A stretch of 64,000 nt of DNA from contig NZ_JBDKXB010000012.1 in assembly GCF_041197575.1 (NCBI RefSeq), forward strand, positions 1 through 64,000, written 5' to 3'. The notes beneath the pieces were generated by a model that was given only the letters and a program-made list of their open reading frames with translations, ran no database searches and was not told the origin of the DNA. Below are positions 1 through 7,146 of the stretch, in pieces (positions within the stretch are counted from its first letter, which is position 1; the number at the start of each line of letters is the position of its first letter). The position numbers and the translations under genes are program-made. Source of the DNA: Thioalkalicoccus limnaeus (GTDB lineage Bacteria; Pseudomonadota; Gammaproteobacteria; Chromatiales; Chromatiaceae).

Positions 1-130
1 AGATTAAGACTTTAGCGCGAAATCGGGCGGCGCCCGACCTGGCCATAGGGACATGCTACGGCCGCGGAGGACACCCGGATCCGGTTTAAAATCACTGTTC
101 AGTAGGGAATCTAGACCCGCCCGTGGGATC

Positions 131-164
131 TGTCAACCATGCTTAACGTAAATGGTACTTGACA
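131..164. promoter_or_regulatory. Inverted repeat upstream of ppsR (possible operator)
   Basis: TGTCAA at 131-136 is matched by TTGACA at 159-164 in inverted orientation, 22 bases apart. Inside it ACCAT (136-140) faces ATGGT (152-156), slightly off-centre. The right arm coincides with the candidate -35 box of ppsR, so a protein bound here would block that promoter. PpsR normally recognises TGT-N12-ACA; this spacing is longer, so binding by PpsR itself is only a guess. Confidence 0.3.
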
Positions 165-187
165 ACCCGGCGGGCAGAGTATCTAAA
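159..187 (+). promoter_or_regulatory. Candidate sigma-70 promoter of ppsR
   Basis: A perfect TTGACA -35 box (159-164) is followed after 17 bases by TCTAAA (182-187), a 4 of 6 match to the -10 consensus. It lies about 230 bases before the GTG start at 414, which would leave a long 5' leader. Apart from this site, the inverted repeat at 131-164 and a short GC hairpin at 23-37, I see nothing in bases 1-413. Confidence 0.4.
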
Positions 188-413
188 CTTAGCGGTAATC
201 CGAAAGCCCCCAGGGCATCGGTTCGAAACGGTTTGGGTCGGCCGTCACGACCGAAGATTGGGTTGCGGTCGGTGGGCTGCGCGTCGGGCGCAGCGGATCA
301 CGGGCAGCGGACAGTGTCTCGAGGTCGTGTGCATGGTGCGTTAGAGAGTGTGATCGGGTGTATCGCAGAATTATCGGCACGGTTGCCGCCGCGAACGATG
401 GGGATTCGTTTCC

Positions 414-1829
414 GTGAAGCATTTCAAGGCGCCAAAGGAAACGCTCGGGGGGATCGATGCCATTACGACAGGGCGTCTGGTCGCTGCGGCTTCCGATGTT
501 GCGTTGGTTACGGACAGGGAAGGGGTGGTGCAGGATGTGGCCTTCGGCAGCGACGAATTGGCAAAGGAGGTGGACGGGGATTGGGTCGGTCAGGCGTGGG
601 CGGACACCGTGATACCGGCGAGTCGGCCTGTCGTGGCCGAGATGCTGGAGGAAGTGGGCGCGCGGGGCGGGTCGCGTTGGCGGCAGGTCTATTACTCGAC
701 ACGCCACGGGGAAGCCGTGTCGGTTCGCTACTGCGCCGTCGCGGTGGCCGACCGCAAGCGGGTCTTGGTCGTCGGGCGCGACCTGCAGCCGGTCGAGGCA
801 TTGCAGCAGCAGTTGGTCGAAGCCCAGCAGGCGCTGGAGCGGGACTATTGGCGGTTGCGGCAGTTGGAGACCCGTTATCGGCTGTTGTTTCAGACCGCCA
901 GCGAGGCCGTGTTGGTCATCGAGGCCGGCACGCAGAAGATCGTCGAGGCGAATCCGGTGGCCGTGCAGTTGCTTGGCGAGCGAGGGCGCGGCGTGCTGGG
1001 TCGGATCTTTCCGATTGGCTTCGACCCGCGCGGCACGCAGACCGTACAAGGGTTGCTGGCGGCAGTGCGTTCGGCAGGGCGGGCCGAAGAGGTCCGGGCG
1101 CATTTGGTCGATGGCGCCACGGAGTACACGGTTTCCGCCGCACTGTTGCGTCAGGAGAACGTGACCCTGTATCTCGTTCGTCTGGTTCCGGCGGGCGTCG
1201 GGGCCGCGGCGCCGGTTTCGGATGCGGCGAGCAAGGCGCTCAAGGTGATGGAGTTGGCCCCGGACGGCCTGGTCGTTACCAGCGCGGATGGTCGGATCCT
1301 GACGGCGAATGCGGCTTTTTTGGATTTGGCCCAATTGGCCAGCGAAGAGCAGGTACGCGGTCAGCCGCTCGATAACTGGCTGGGTCGGCCCGGTGTCGAC
1401 ATGAATGTGCTTTTGGCGAACCTGCGCCAACATGGCACCGTGCGATTGTTTGCGACCTTGCTGCGTGGCGAATACGGATCGACGACCGAGGTCGAGATCT
1501 CGGCGGTCGCGGTGCGCAACACCGAACGTACGGTGTTTGGTTTCATTATTCGTAACGTCGGACGTCGGGTCAGCACGGAGGCGGCACAGGGTCGCGAGTT
1601 GCCTCGGTCGGTCGAGCAATTGACCGAATTGGTGGGGCGTGTTCCATTAAAAGAATTGGTGCGTGAGTCGACCGATTTGATCGAGCGCCTGTGTATCGAG
1701 GCGGCGCTTGATTTGACCGGGGATAACCGGGCCTCCGCGGCAGAATTGCTCGGATTGAGTCGGCAGAGTCTATACGTGAAGCTGAGGCGCTATGGTATCA
1801 GTGATGTGGCGGCGGAGGAGGGCGGTTAG
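414..1829 (+). CDS. ppsR: PpsR/CrtJ transcriptional regulator of photosynthesis genes
   Basis: Transcriptional repressor that, in purple bacteria, represses bacteriochlorophyll, carotenoid and light-harvesting genes under oxygen. The 471-residue product has the family's full length and layout: an N-terminal PAS-like domain (about 20-120), a Gln-rich linker helix (about 125-150), two PAS domains (about 150-245 and 260-375) and a C-terminal Fis-type helix-turn-helix ending in LGLSRQSLYVKLRRYGI. Cys427 sits in the first helix of the HTH, where the redox-active Cys420/424 of CrtJ/PpsR lies; a second cysteine is near residue 107. The GTG start fits the N-terminal domain. The downstream tandem peptide genes carry a PpsR-type box, so they may be a target. 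Confidence 0.88.
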   Translation: MKHFKAPKETLGGIDAITTGRLVAAASDVALVTDREGVVQDVAFGSDELAKEVDGDWVGQAWADTVIPASRPVVAEMLEEVGARGGSRWRQVYYSTRHGEAVSVRYCAVAVADRKRVLVVGRDLQPVEALQQQLVEAQQALERDYWRLRQLETRYRLLFQTASEAVLVIEAGTQKIVEANPVAVQLLGERGRGVLGRIFPIGFDPRGTQTVQGLLAAVRSAGRAEEVRAHLVDGATEYTVSAALLRQENVTLYLVRLVPAGVGAAAPVSDAASKALKVMELAPDGLVVTSADGRILTANAAFLDLAQLASEEQVRGQPLDNWLGRPGVDMNVLLANLRQHGTVRLFATLLRGEYGSTTEVEISAVAVRNTERTVFGFIIRNVGRRVSTEAAQGRELPRSVEQLTELVGRVPLKELVRESTDLIERLCIEAALDLTGDNRASAAELLGLSRQSLYVKLRRYGISDVAAEEGG

Positions 1830-2259
1830 CGCTCGGCTGTCGGTCATTCGCCTAGCGCGTTGTCGTATTGGGTCTGGTGTGTTGCCGAGCTGGGCCTCGG
1901 GATCGACGCCAAGCGGGGAACGGTCGTTGTTTTCAATAATTGATTTCGAGGGGAAAAGCTCGGCCATGGCGCCATTCGGCTACCATCCTGATGCGTTTGG
2001 TGGTACCCTATCCCAGCATTGTCAAGGGCGTGCTTTTCCGAGCTATAGATAGCCTGACGTGCCAGGCATGCAAAGGATTGTCGATACGCTGAGTCGACGT
2101 GGCGGCGGATGCAATGAGCATTCCTCGTGTCTGAAGCGTATCACAGAAGCCCGCATTGCGGGCGTGTGGGGCTGCGGGGTCACTGCCGTTCCGTCGTTCG
2201 GTGGATATCCTGTAGCAACGTTTGTTTGTCAACTTCGTTAACGGTATGGAGTAGAAGAG
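1830..2259. other. Intergenic region after ppsR
   Basis: No convincing gene. It holds the PpsR-type box at 2128-2145 and the leader of the first small peptide gene. I found no clear -35/-10 pair; a weak TATCCT lies at 2206-2211. Confidence 0.5.
2128..2145. promoter_or_regulatory. PpsR/CrtJ-type operator
   Basis: TGT (2128-2130) and ACA (2143-2145) are separated by exactly 12 bases, the TGT-N12-ACA recognition pattern of PpsR/CrtJ. It lies 115 bases before the first small membrane peptide gene and about 300 bases after the end of ppsR. It is the only such match I found in the ppsR-peptide intergenic regions. Confidence 0.55.
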
Positions 2260-2370
2260 ATGAATCTACCGCCTCTCACTGAAGACCTGATGCTGAAAGT
2301 CATGCTGGCCATGTGGGGTGCCTTGGCCTTCGTTTTCTTCATTCTGCCCGGTTCGCCCAGCTACATCTGA
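2260..2370 (+). CDS. 36-residue single-helix membrane peptide, LH-associated candidate
   Basis: A short gene with a purine-rich ribosome binding site (GGAG...AGAAGAG) directly before its ATG. The product has a polar N-terminus (about 10 residues), one transmembrane helix (about 11-30) with a central Trp, and a short tail after Pro-Gly. It aligns well with the next small peptide over a shared core of the form VM-x-A-x-W-x-ALAFV-x-F. It has no histidine, so it cannot ligate bacteriochlorophyll as LH alpha/beta chains do; gamma-like core-antenna polypeptides are a possible comparison. I do not recognise the family. The PpsR box upstream and ppsR next door suggest a role in the photosynthetic membrane. 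Confidence 0.6.
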   Translation: MNLPPLTEDLMLKVMLAMWGALAFVFFILPGSPSYI

Positions 2371-2399
2371 CGTAGCGCAGCGCCCGAACGCCGACAGGT

Positions 2400-2417
2400 C
2401 CCGCCGCTCGCGGCGGG
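2400..2417 (+). promoter_or_regulatory. Intercistronic hairpin between the two small peptide genes
   Basis: CCCGCCGC (2400-2407) and GCGGCGGG (2410-2417) form a perfect 8-bp GC stem with a two-base loop, 29 bases after the first stop codon. It is followed by TAAAAAAT rather than a T tract, so it is not a classical terminator. A hairpin of this kind can protect an upstream message, as in puf-type operons; that role is inferred. Confidence 0.45.
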
Positions 2418-2471
2418 TAAAAAATATCGGTCGGTATGGCTAGTGTGTTCTTAAATGGTGGAGCAGAAAAG

Positions 2472-2564
2472 ATGAGCGAACAAGTCGGCTTGATGGTGAT
2501 GATGGCCTGCTGGGCAGCCTTGGCTTTCGTTTACTTCGTAAGCCCCGGGGTTCTCCCGGCCTAG
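2472..2564 (+). CDS. 30-residue single-helix membrane peptide, paralogue of the preceding one
   Basis: ATG at 2472 has a good ribosome binding site (GGTGGAG, 8 bases away). The 30-residue product is almost entirely one hydrophobic helix (about 7-24) with Trp14 and ends with Pro-Gly-Val-Leu-Pro-Ala. The core resembles the 36-residue neighbour residue by residue, including W-x-ALAFV-x-F and a following Pro-Gly, so the pair is probably a tandem duplication. It contains one Cys and no His. Function unknown; a subunit or assembly peptide of the light-harvesting/reaction-centre membrane is the most economical idea from its context. Confidence 0.58.
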   Translation: MSEQVGLMVMMACWAALAFVYFVSPGVLPA

Positions 2565-2745
2565 CTCGCCTGATCTCCAGCATCGTCGAGGCGTCCGTAG
2601 CCGCAGTCTGTCATTGTGCCGGTCGCTATCGCGTGCTGAGATCACGCACAGATGACCTCCTTCCATCGCGCTGCCTTGGAAGGGGGTCGTCGTCTCCGCA
2701 GCCTTGCCTTGTCGTCGGCCTGCGGAGAAGCCAAGCGCTTCGCTT

Positions 2746-2765
2746 GACGGTCAGTGCTGACCGTC
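2746..2765 (-). terminator. Perfect hairpin just after ptsI
   Basis: A 9-bp perfect inverted repeat (GACGGTCAG / CTGACCGTC) with a two-base loop begins three bases past the ptsI stop on the minus strand. It marks the end of the long minus-strand operon. It lacks a T tract, so it may be a 3'-end stabiliser or a Rho-assisted end rather than an intrinsic terminator. Confidence 0.4.
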
Positions 2766-2768
2766 GGG

Positions 2769-4508
2769 CTAGTGATTCATCTGCTCGATCAACGCCCGAG
2801 GATCGGTGTCCTCGATGCGGTCGAACAGCTCGGTCGCCTGCTCGGCGAGACGCCGAGTGTCGCTGTCGCGGACGATCTCCTTGATCTCGAGGAGTGACCC
2901 CGGTTGCATGCTGAAGGTTCGCAGACCCAATCCCAGCAGCAATCGCGTGAAGCGCGGGTCGCCCGCCATCTCGCCACACATGCTGACCGATGTCAGTCCT
3001 TTGTTGCCGATGTCGATGACCTGGCGAATCAGCGTCAGAACGGCCGGGTGCGCAGGGTCATACAAGTAACTCACCGCGTCGTCGAGCCTGTCGATGGCGA
3101 GTGTGTACTGGATCAGGTCGTTGGTGCCGATCGATAGGAAATCCAGTCGCTTTGCGATGGCGGCGGCGGTCAAGGCCGCCGCGGGGATCTCGATCATGCC
3201 GCCGATCGGAATCTCGGGGTCGAAGGCCAGCCCATCGCGTTGCAGCTCGTCCTTGGTCTGAGCGATCATGAAAAGGATGGTCTCGACTTCGTGCATCGAG
3301 GTGATCATCGGCAGCATCAATCGAACCGGGCCGACGGCGGAAGCCCTCAGGATCGCGCGCAGCTGAGGCCGAAAGATGGCCGGCTCTTTGAGGCATAAGC
3401 GGATCGCGCGCAGGCCCAGGGCGGGATTGCCGGTCGGTGGCGCACGCGAGGCCGCGCTGCCCTGCTTGTCGGCGCCGAGATCCAATGTGCGAATCGTGAT
3501 CGGGATGCCGTCGAGGCCGCGAATCACAGAGGTGTAGACGGCCAGGTGTTCTTCCTCGTCCGGCAGATCCTCCCGATTCATATAGAGGAATTCGGTGCGG
3601 TAAAGCCCGATGCCGGATGCCCCGAGTGCGCGGGCGGTGGCCACGTCCTCCGGCAGTTCAAGGTTCGCTTGTAGTTCGATGGCGACGCCGTCGCGCGTGA
3701 CCGCTGGTTCACCGATCAGGCGGCGCCGTTCGATATGGCGCGTTGCGAGGAGCTGCTGGTGGTGGCGGTAATGCCGCAAAGTGCTTTCGTCGATGTCCGC
3801 GAGGACCATGCCTGTCTGCCCGTCTACGATCAGGAGCTCGCCGGAGACCAGGTAGCGTGTCGCAGAGGGCACGCCGATGACCGCGGGGATGTTCAGGCTC
3901 CGAGCGAGGATCGCCATGTGCGACATGGGTCCGCCTGATTCGCTGACGAAGGCCGCGACACCGCGATAATGGAAGTCGATCGCCTCGGCTGGCGTCAGGT
4001 CGCGCGCGACGATGACCCGGCCCCGGAGGTCGCCGGTCGCCGGAAACTCGGGCGGTGATGGATCGAGCAGGAACCCCTGGATCTGCTGGACGACGTGTTC
4101 GATGTCGTCGCGGCGAGTCTTCAGGTAAGGGTCGTCCATCAAGTCGAAGGTCTCGACGAGACGGTCCCGCTGGCACTGCAAGGCCCATTCGGCGGTGTAG
4201 AAATGCTCGCGAATCGATTGCCGGCAGGCGTCGACAAGGGCCGCGTCTTCGAGCATCAGCAGGTGGGTGTCGATGAACTCGGCGATCCCGCTCGCCATGC
4301 CCCGCGGAATCCGGTGGCGAATGTCCTTCATGGCTCGGTGGGCGGCGGCGACCGCTTTGGACAGCCGCGCCAGTTCCGCGTCGACATGGGCCTCGGACAC
4401 CGTCCGCCGGGAGAGGATGGGCCGCTGCTCGCGGTCAAGGACCAAGGCCTCGCCGATCGCGATGGCACGCGTCGTCGTGATGCCGATGCCGAGGCAAGCC
4501 AGCGTCAT
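2769..4508 (-). CDS. ptsI: Phosphotransferase system enzyme I
   Basis: Enzyme I takes phosphate from phosphoenolpyruvate and passes it to HPr. The 579-residue product has the classical EI size and no N-terminal GAF domain. The phosphorylated histidine is His197 in GGPMSHMAILARSL, and the C-terminal PEP-binding half shows YRTEFLYMNR and the closing SVSMCGEMAGD motif. I chose the ATG at 4508 because it overlaps the ptsH stop (ATGA), although the frame stays open upstream. It is the last gene of the operon; no sugar permease is nearby, so the chain is probably regulatory rather than for sugar uptake. Confidence 0.9.
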   Translation of the reverse strand: MTLACLGIGITTTRAIAIGEALVLDREQRPILSRRTVSEAHVDAELARLSKAVAAAHRAMKDIRHRIPRGMASGIAEFIDTHLLMLEDAALVDACRQSIREHFYTAEWALQCQRDRLVETFDLMDDPYLKTRRDDIEHVVQQIQGFLLDPSPPEFPATGDLRGRVIVARDLTPAEAIDFHYRGVAAFVSESGGPMSHMAILARSLNIPAVIGVPSATRYLVSGELLIVDGQTGMVLADIDESTLRHYRHHQQLLATRHIERRRLIGEPAVTRDGVAIELQANLELPEDVATARALGASGIGLYRTEFLYMNREDLPDEEEHLAVYTSVIRGLDGIPITIRTLDLGADKQGSAASRAPPTGNPALGLRAIRLCLKEPAIFRPQLRAILRASAVGPVRLMLPMITSMHEVETILFMIAQTKDELQRDGLAFDPEIPIGGMIEIPAAALTAAAIAKRLDFLSIGTNDLIQYTLAIDRLDDAVSYLYDPAHPAVLTLIRQVIDIGNKGLTSVSMCGEMAGDPRFTRLLLGLGLRTFSMQPGSLLEIKEIVRDSDTRRLAEQATELFDRIEDTDPRALIEQMNH

Positions 4509-4774
4509 TCGCCCTCTCCGAAGCGATCCGCAATCAGTTGCGTCAGCGCCTTGCACGCCGCCGCCTCGTCGTCGCCGTCGATCTCGAGTCGCACGCGGCT
4601 GCCTTGACTGGCCGCCAACATCATGACCCCCATGATGCTCTTGCCGTTGACGCGGCGTCCATCCTTGCTGACCTGAATCTGGCTGGTGTAGGCGCTGGCG
4701 CAGGTGACGAACCTGGCGGCTGCGCGCGCGTGCAGACCGAGCTTGTTTACGATCTCCAGCTCTGTTTCGATCAT
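4505..4774 (-). CDS. ptsH: Phosphocarrier protein HPr
   Basis: HPr carries phosphate from EI to EIIA proteins. With the start at 4774 the product is 89 residues and the active-site histidine falls exactly at the canonical position, His15 (NKLGLHARAA). Ser46 in NGKSIMGV is also conserved; this is the site that HPr kinase modifies in other bacteria. The start overlaps the upstream EIIA stop (ATGA) and its own stop overlaps ptsI (ATGA), so the three genes are translationally coupled. No hprK lies in this operon. Confidence 0.93.
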   Translation of the reverse strand: MIETELEIVNKLGLHARAAARFVTCASAYTSQIQVSKDGRRVNGKSIMGVMMLAASQGSRVRLEIDGDDEAAACKALTQLIADRFGEGE

Positions 4775-5187
4775 CGGCGCGAGTCGTGTCGGTCGTTCGT
4801 GTTCGGGCACAGCATGACCCCGTCGTGGGCGCCGCTCAAGGCCTTGGCAGCCAGTTCATCCAACGGTAAAGGGGCGTAGTTCAGCGCCCGCACCAGCATC
4901 GGTAGATTGACCCCGCTCAGTACGCGGACCCGATGCTGACCGCCGAGCGAATGGGCGATGTTCGATGGCGTCGAGCCGTAGAGATCGGTCAAGACGAGTA
5001 GGCCGTCGCCCTCGTCGAGAAGAGCCGCCATGGCCCGTGCGGTGGCAAGCATGTCGTCGCGCTCGTCATCGTGACCGACGGCCAGGGCTTCGGCGCGGAG
5101 TGGACAGCCACCCAGCATCCCGGTCGCCACCCGGAGCAACTCGGCACCGATGCCATTGTGGGTGACCAGCAAGAGGCCGGCGCTCAT
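4771..5187 (-). CDS. PTS EIIA component, mannose (ManX-like) family
   Basis: A cytoplasmic phosphoryl acceptor of the EIIA-Man fold: 138 residues, with the active His10 in LLLVTHNGIG at the end of the first strand, followed by a TDLYGSTPSN segment and a C-terminal LNYAPLPLDEL region. A stand-alone EIIA without EIIB/C suggests a sensor or regulatory role fed by HPr. It sits between rapZ, whose stop overlaps its start by one base (TGATG), and ptsH (4-base overlap). Confidence 0.85.
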   Translation of the reverse strand: MSAGLLLVTHNGIGAELLRVATGMLGGCPLRAEALAVGHDDERDDMLATARAMAALLDEGDGLLVLTDLYGSTPSNIAHSLGGQHRVRVLSGVNLPMLVRALNYAPLPLDELAAKALSGAHDGVMLCPNTNDRHDSRR

Positions 5188-6044
5188 CAGGGCAGCTCCC
5201 GGTGGCGGACCATGACCTTGTGACCGCCCGCCTCGAAGTGATTACGGAGGGCCTCGGCCAGGTAGACGGACCGATGCTGCCCGCCGGTGCAGCCGATCGC
5301 TATGGTCAAATAGCTGCGCCCATCCGTTTCGAATTCCGGGATCCAGCGGTCGAAGAAGGCGAGGATGTCGTCGCGCATCCGTGTCACCTCCGGGTGTCCG
5401 TCAAGGAAGGCCGCGACCGCCGGGTTCAGCCCCGTCAGGCGGCGCAGTTCGGGCTCCCAATGGGGGTTCGGCAGGCAGCGGACGTCGAAGACGAAGTCCA
5501 CGTCGTGAGGTGCCCCGTATTTGTAACCGAATGATTGTAAGAGGATCGATGTCCGGGGCGATGATTCTCCGGCCACCTGCTCGCGAATCAGATCCCGCAG
5601 CTCGTGTACATTCGTGTGCGTGGTGTCGATATGCCAGGTCGCGCCCCTGAGGATCGGTTCCAGATACTGCCGTTCGAGCACGATCGCCTCGCGCAGCGAG
5701 CGATCGGCGTTGGTCAGTGGATGCTTGCGTCGCGTCTCGCTGAAGCGAGTGATCAGGGTGTCCGTCTGAGCGTCGAGGAAGGCGACACGGCACTCCAGCC
5801 CAAGCGCGCGCGCCTCGTCGATGATACGTGTGAGGGTGGCGAGGTTTTCGGGCTTGTTGCGGGCGTCGATGCCGACGGCCGTCTGATCGTAGACCGGGTC
5901 CTCGAGTTGCGCGATGACGGTGGCTAACTCGGTCAGCAGGAATAGCGGAAGGTTGTCGATGCAGTAGTAGCCGAGGTCCTCCAGCGTGTGGAGCGCAACG
6001 CTCTTGCCCGAGCCCGACAGACCGCTGACGATGATCAGTTTCAT
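5187..6044 (-). CDS. rapZ: RNase adapter / nucleotide-binding protein RapZ
   Basis: RapZ is a P-loop protein that in enterobacteria guides RNase E to the GlmZ small RNA and so tunes glucosamine-6-phosphate synthase and envelope precursor supply. The 285-residue product begins with a Walker A motif (GLSGSGKS, residues 8-15) and has the family-typical C-terminal segment TIAIGCTGGQHRSVYLAE. Its place between ptsN and the EIIA/HPr/EI genes is the standard proteobacterial arrangement. Whether GlmY/GlmZ exist here cannot be seen. Confidence 0.92.
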   Translation of the reverse strand: MKLIIVSGLSGSGKSVALHTLEDLGYYCIDNLPLFLLTELATVIAQLEDPVYDQTAVGIDARNKPENLATLTRIIDEARALGLECRVAFLDAQTDTLITRFSETRRKHPLTNADRSLREAIVLERQYLEPILRGATWHIDTTHTNVHELRDLIREQVAGESSPRTSILLQSFGYKYGAPHDVDFVFDVRCLPNPHWEPELRRLTGLNPAVAAFLDGHPEVTRMRDDILAFFDRWIPEFETDGRSYLTIAIGCTGGQHRSVYLAEALRNHFEAGGHKVMVRHRELP

Positions 6045-6093
6045 GGTACCTTGACAGGCCCTTCCGGCGGCGCCGGCCGAGTCCCGTGAGCTA

Positions 6094-6558
6094 CTATGTC
6101 GTACGCTGTTCCCAGTCCTTGAAGAGGCCGAGTACCTCGGCCGCTGTCTCGGCGTTGCGCAGGCTCACCCGCAAAGCTGGATTGCTGAGCATCGTGGCCA
6201 ACTGGGATAGAAGCTGCAGATGCATCTCATTGGCCGCCTCGGGTACCAGTAGCGCGAAGGCCAGGTCGACTGGCGTTTCGTCGATGGCGTCGTATCCGAT
6301 CCCCGTCGCCAGTTGGGCGAAGGCCCCGATCGGTTCCCGGATCTCCGGTACGCGTGCGTGCGGCAGCGCGATACCGTGACCGAGACCGGTGCTTCCGAGC
6401 CGTTCTCGTTCGATCAAGCGTTCGAAGACGATCTCCGGCGTGAGGATCAGGTTCGCGCTGGCCAACAGTTCGCTCAAGGTCTCGAGCAAGCGCTTCTTGC
6501 TGGTGACCTCTACACGGCAGCCGATCCGGCGCTCGGCGATGAGTTCAGACGGAGACAT
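6094..6558 (-). CDS. ptsN: Nitrogen-regulatory EIIA (EIIA-Ntr)
   Basis: PtsN is the output protein of the nitrogen PTS, affecting potassium transport, sigma-54-linked functions and envelope stress. The product is 154 residues with the phosphorylatable histidine at His67 (GLGHGIALPHARV), the counterpart of E. coli His73. It lies 49 bases before rapZ and downstream of rpoN and hpf, as in other proteobacteria. There is no room for hprK between ptsN and rapZ, which is where that gene lies in some relatives. Confidence 0.92.
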   Translation of the reverse strand: MSPSELIAERRIGCRVEVTSKKRLLETLSELLASANLILTPEIVFERLIERERLGSTGLGHGIALPHARVPEIREPIGAFAQLATGIGYDAIDETPVDLAFALLVPEAANEMHLQLLSQLATMLSNPALRVSLRNAETAAEVLGLFKDWEQRTT

Positions 6559-6779
6559 CGATCACATGAATCCCAATGCACTGGACAAGGATAATGGGCG
6601 GAGATTTTCGCACATCCAGCGCGGTGATTGTGGGGTATTGCATCACAACGGCGTCAGCCGCTGTGAGCATCGCGTCGGTCGCGACGATCGCACCGAGTCG
6701 CATGAGACCAATCACTCGGGACGAAGTGGCGCCCGGTCCGGGGCGTTTGGTCTGCCTATCGCTCGGACCGGGGTGCTTC

Positions 6780-7118
6780 CTACTCGTCGGTCGGTGGGGC
6801 TTCGTCTAATCCTTTGAGGCTGTTGCCGCCGCGGTGATTGTTCTTCTTCTCCTTGTGGCGAATGACCTGGCGATCGAGCTTGTCGATCAACCCGTCGATC
6901 GCGGCATACATGTCTTCATGGACCGACTCCGCGAACAGGTTGGCCCCATTGACGTAGATCGTGGCCTCCGCGCGTTGGCGGAGCTTCTCGACGCTGAGGA
7001 TGACGTGCATGTTGATGACGTGGTCGAAATGCCGCCCGAGACGCTCGAACTTGTTCTCGACATAGCCCCGGAGTGCCTCGGTGATGTCGACATGGTGCCC
7101 CGTCAGGTTGATCTGCAT
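6780..7118 (-). CDS. hpf: Ribosome hibernation promoting factor, short form
   Basis: HPF binds the 30S subunit in resting cells and promotes 100S dimers. The 112-residue product opens with the typical MQINLTGHHVDITEALR segment, continues with the beta-alpha-beta-beta-beta-alpha fold (HVILSVEKLRQRAEATIYV, then DMYAAIDGLIDKLDRQV) and ends in a basic, hydrophilic tail. It is the short form, lacking the roughly 60-residue C-terminal dimerisation domain of long HPF. It follows rpoN after 28 bases; a 221-base gap without a visible gene separates it from ptsN. Confidence 0.92.
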   Translation of the reverse strand: MQINLTGHHVDITEALRGYVENKFERLGRHFDHVINMHVILSVEKLRQRAEATIYVNGANLFAESVHEDMYAAIDGLIDKLDRQVIRHKEKKNNHRGGNSLKGLDEAPPTDE

Positions 7119-7146
7119 GATGTACTCCTAGTGTTCTGAACGCCTC

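Noticed and set aside
205..245. tRNA-like T-arm sequence (GGTTCGAAAC)
   Set aside because: No matching acceptor stem, anticodon arm or CCA end around it.
152..1375. 407-codon plus-strand frame and 476-codon minus-strand frame overlapping ppsR
   Set aside because: Gly/Arg-rich out-of-frame translations; the PpsR frame has clear PAS and HTH motifs.
6559..6779. Possible hprK or small gene between ptsN and hpf
   Set aside because: Only 221 bases, with no frame on either strand resembling a P-loop kinase or having a good start.
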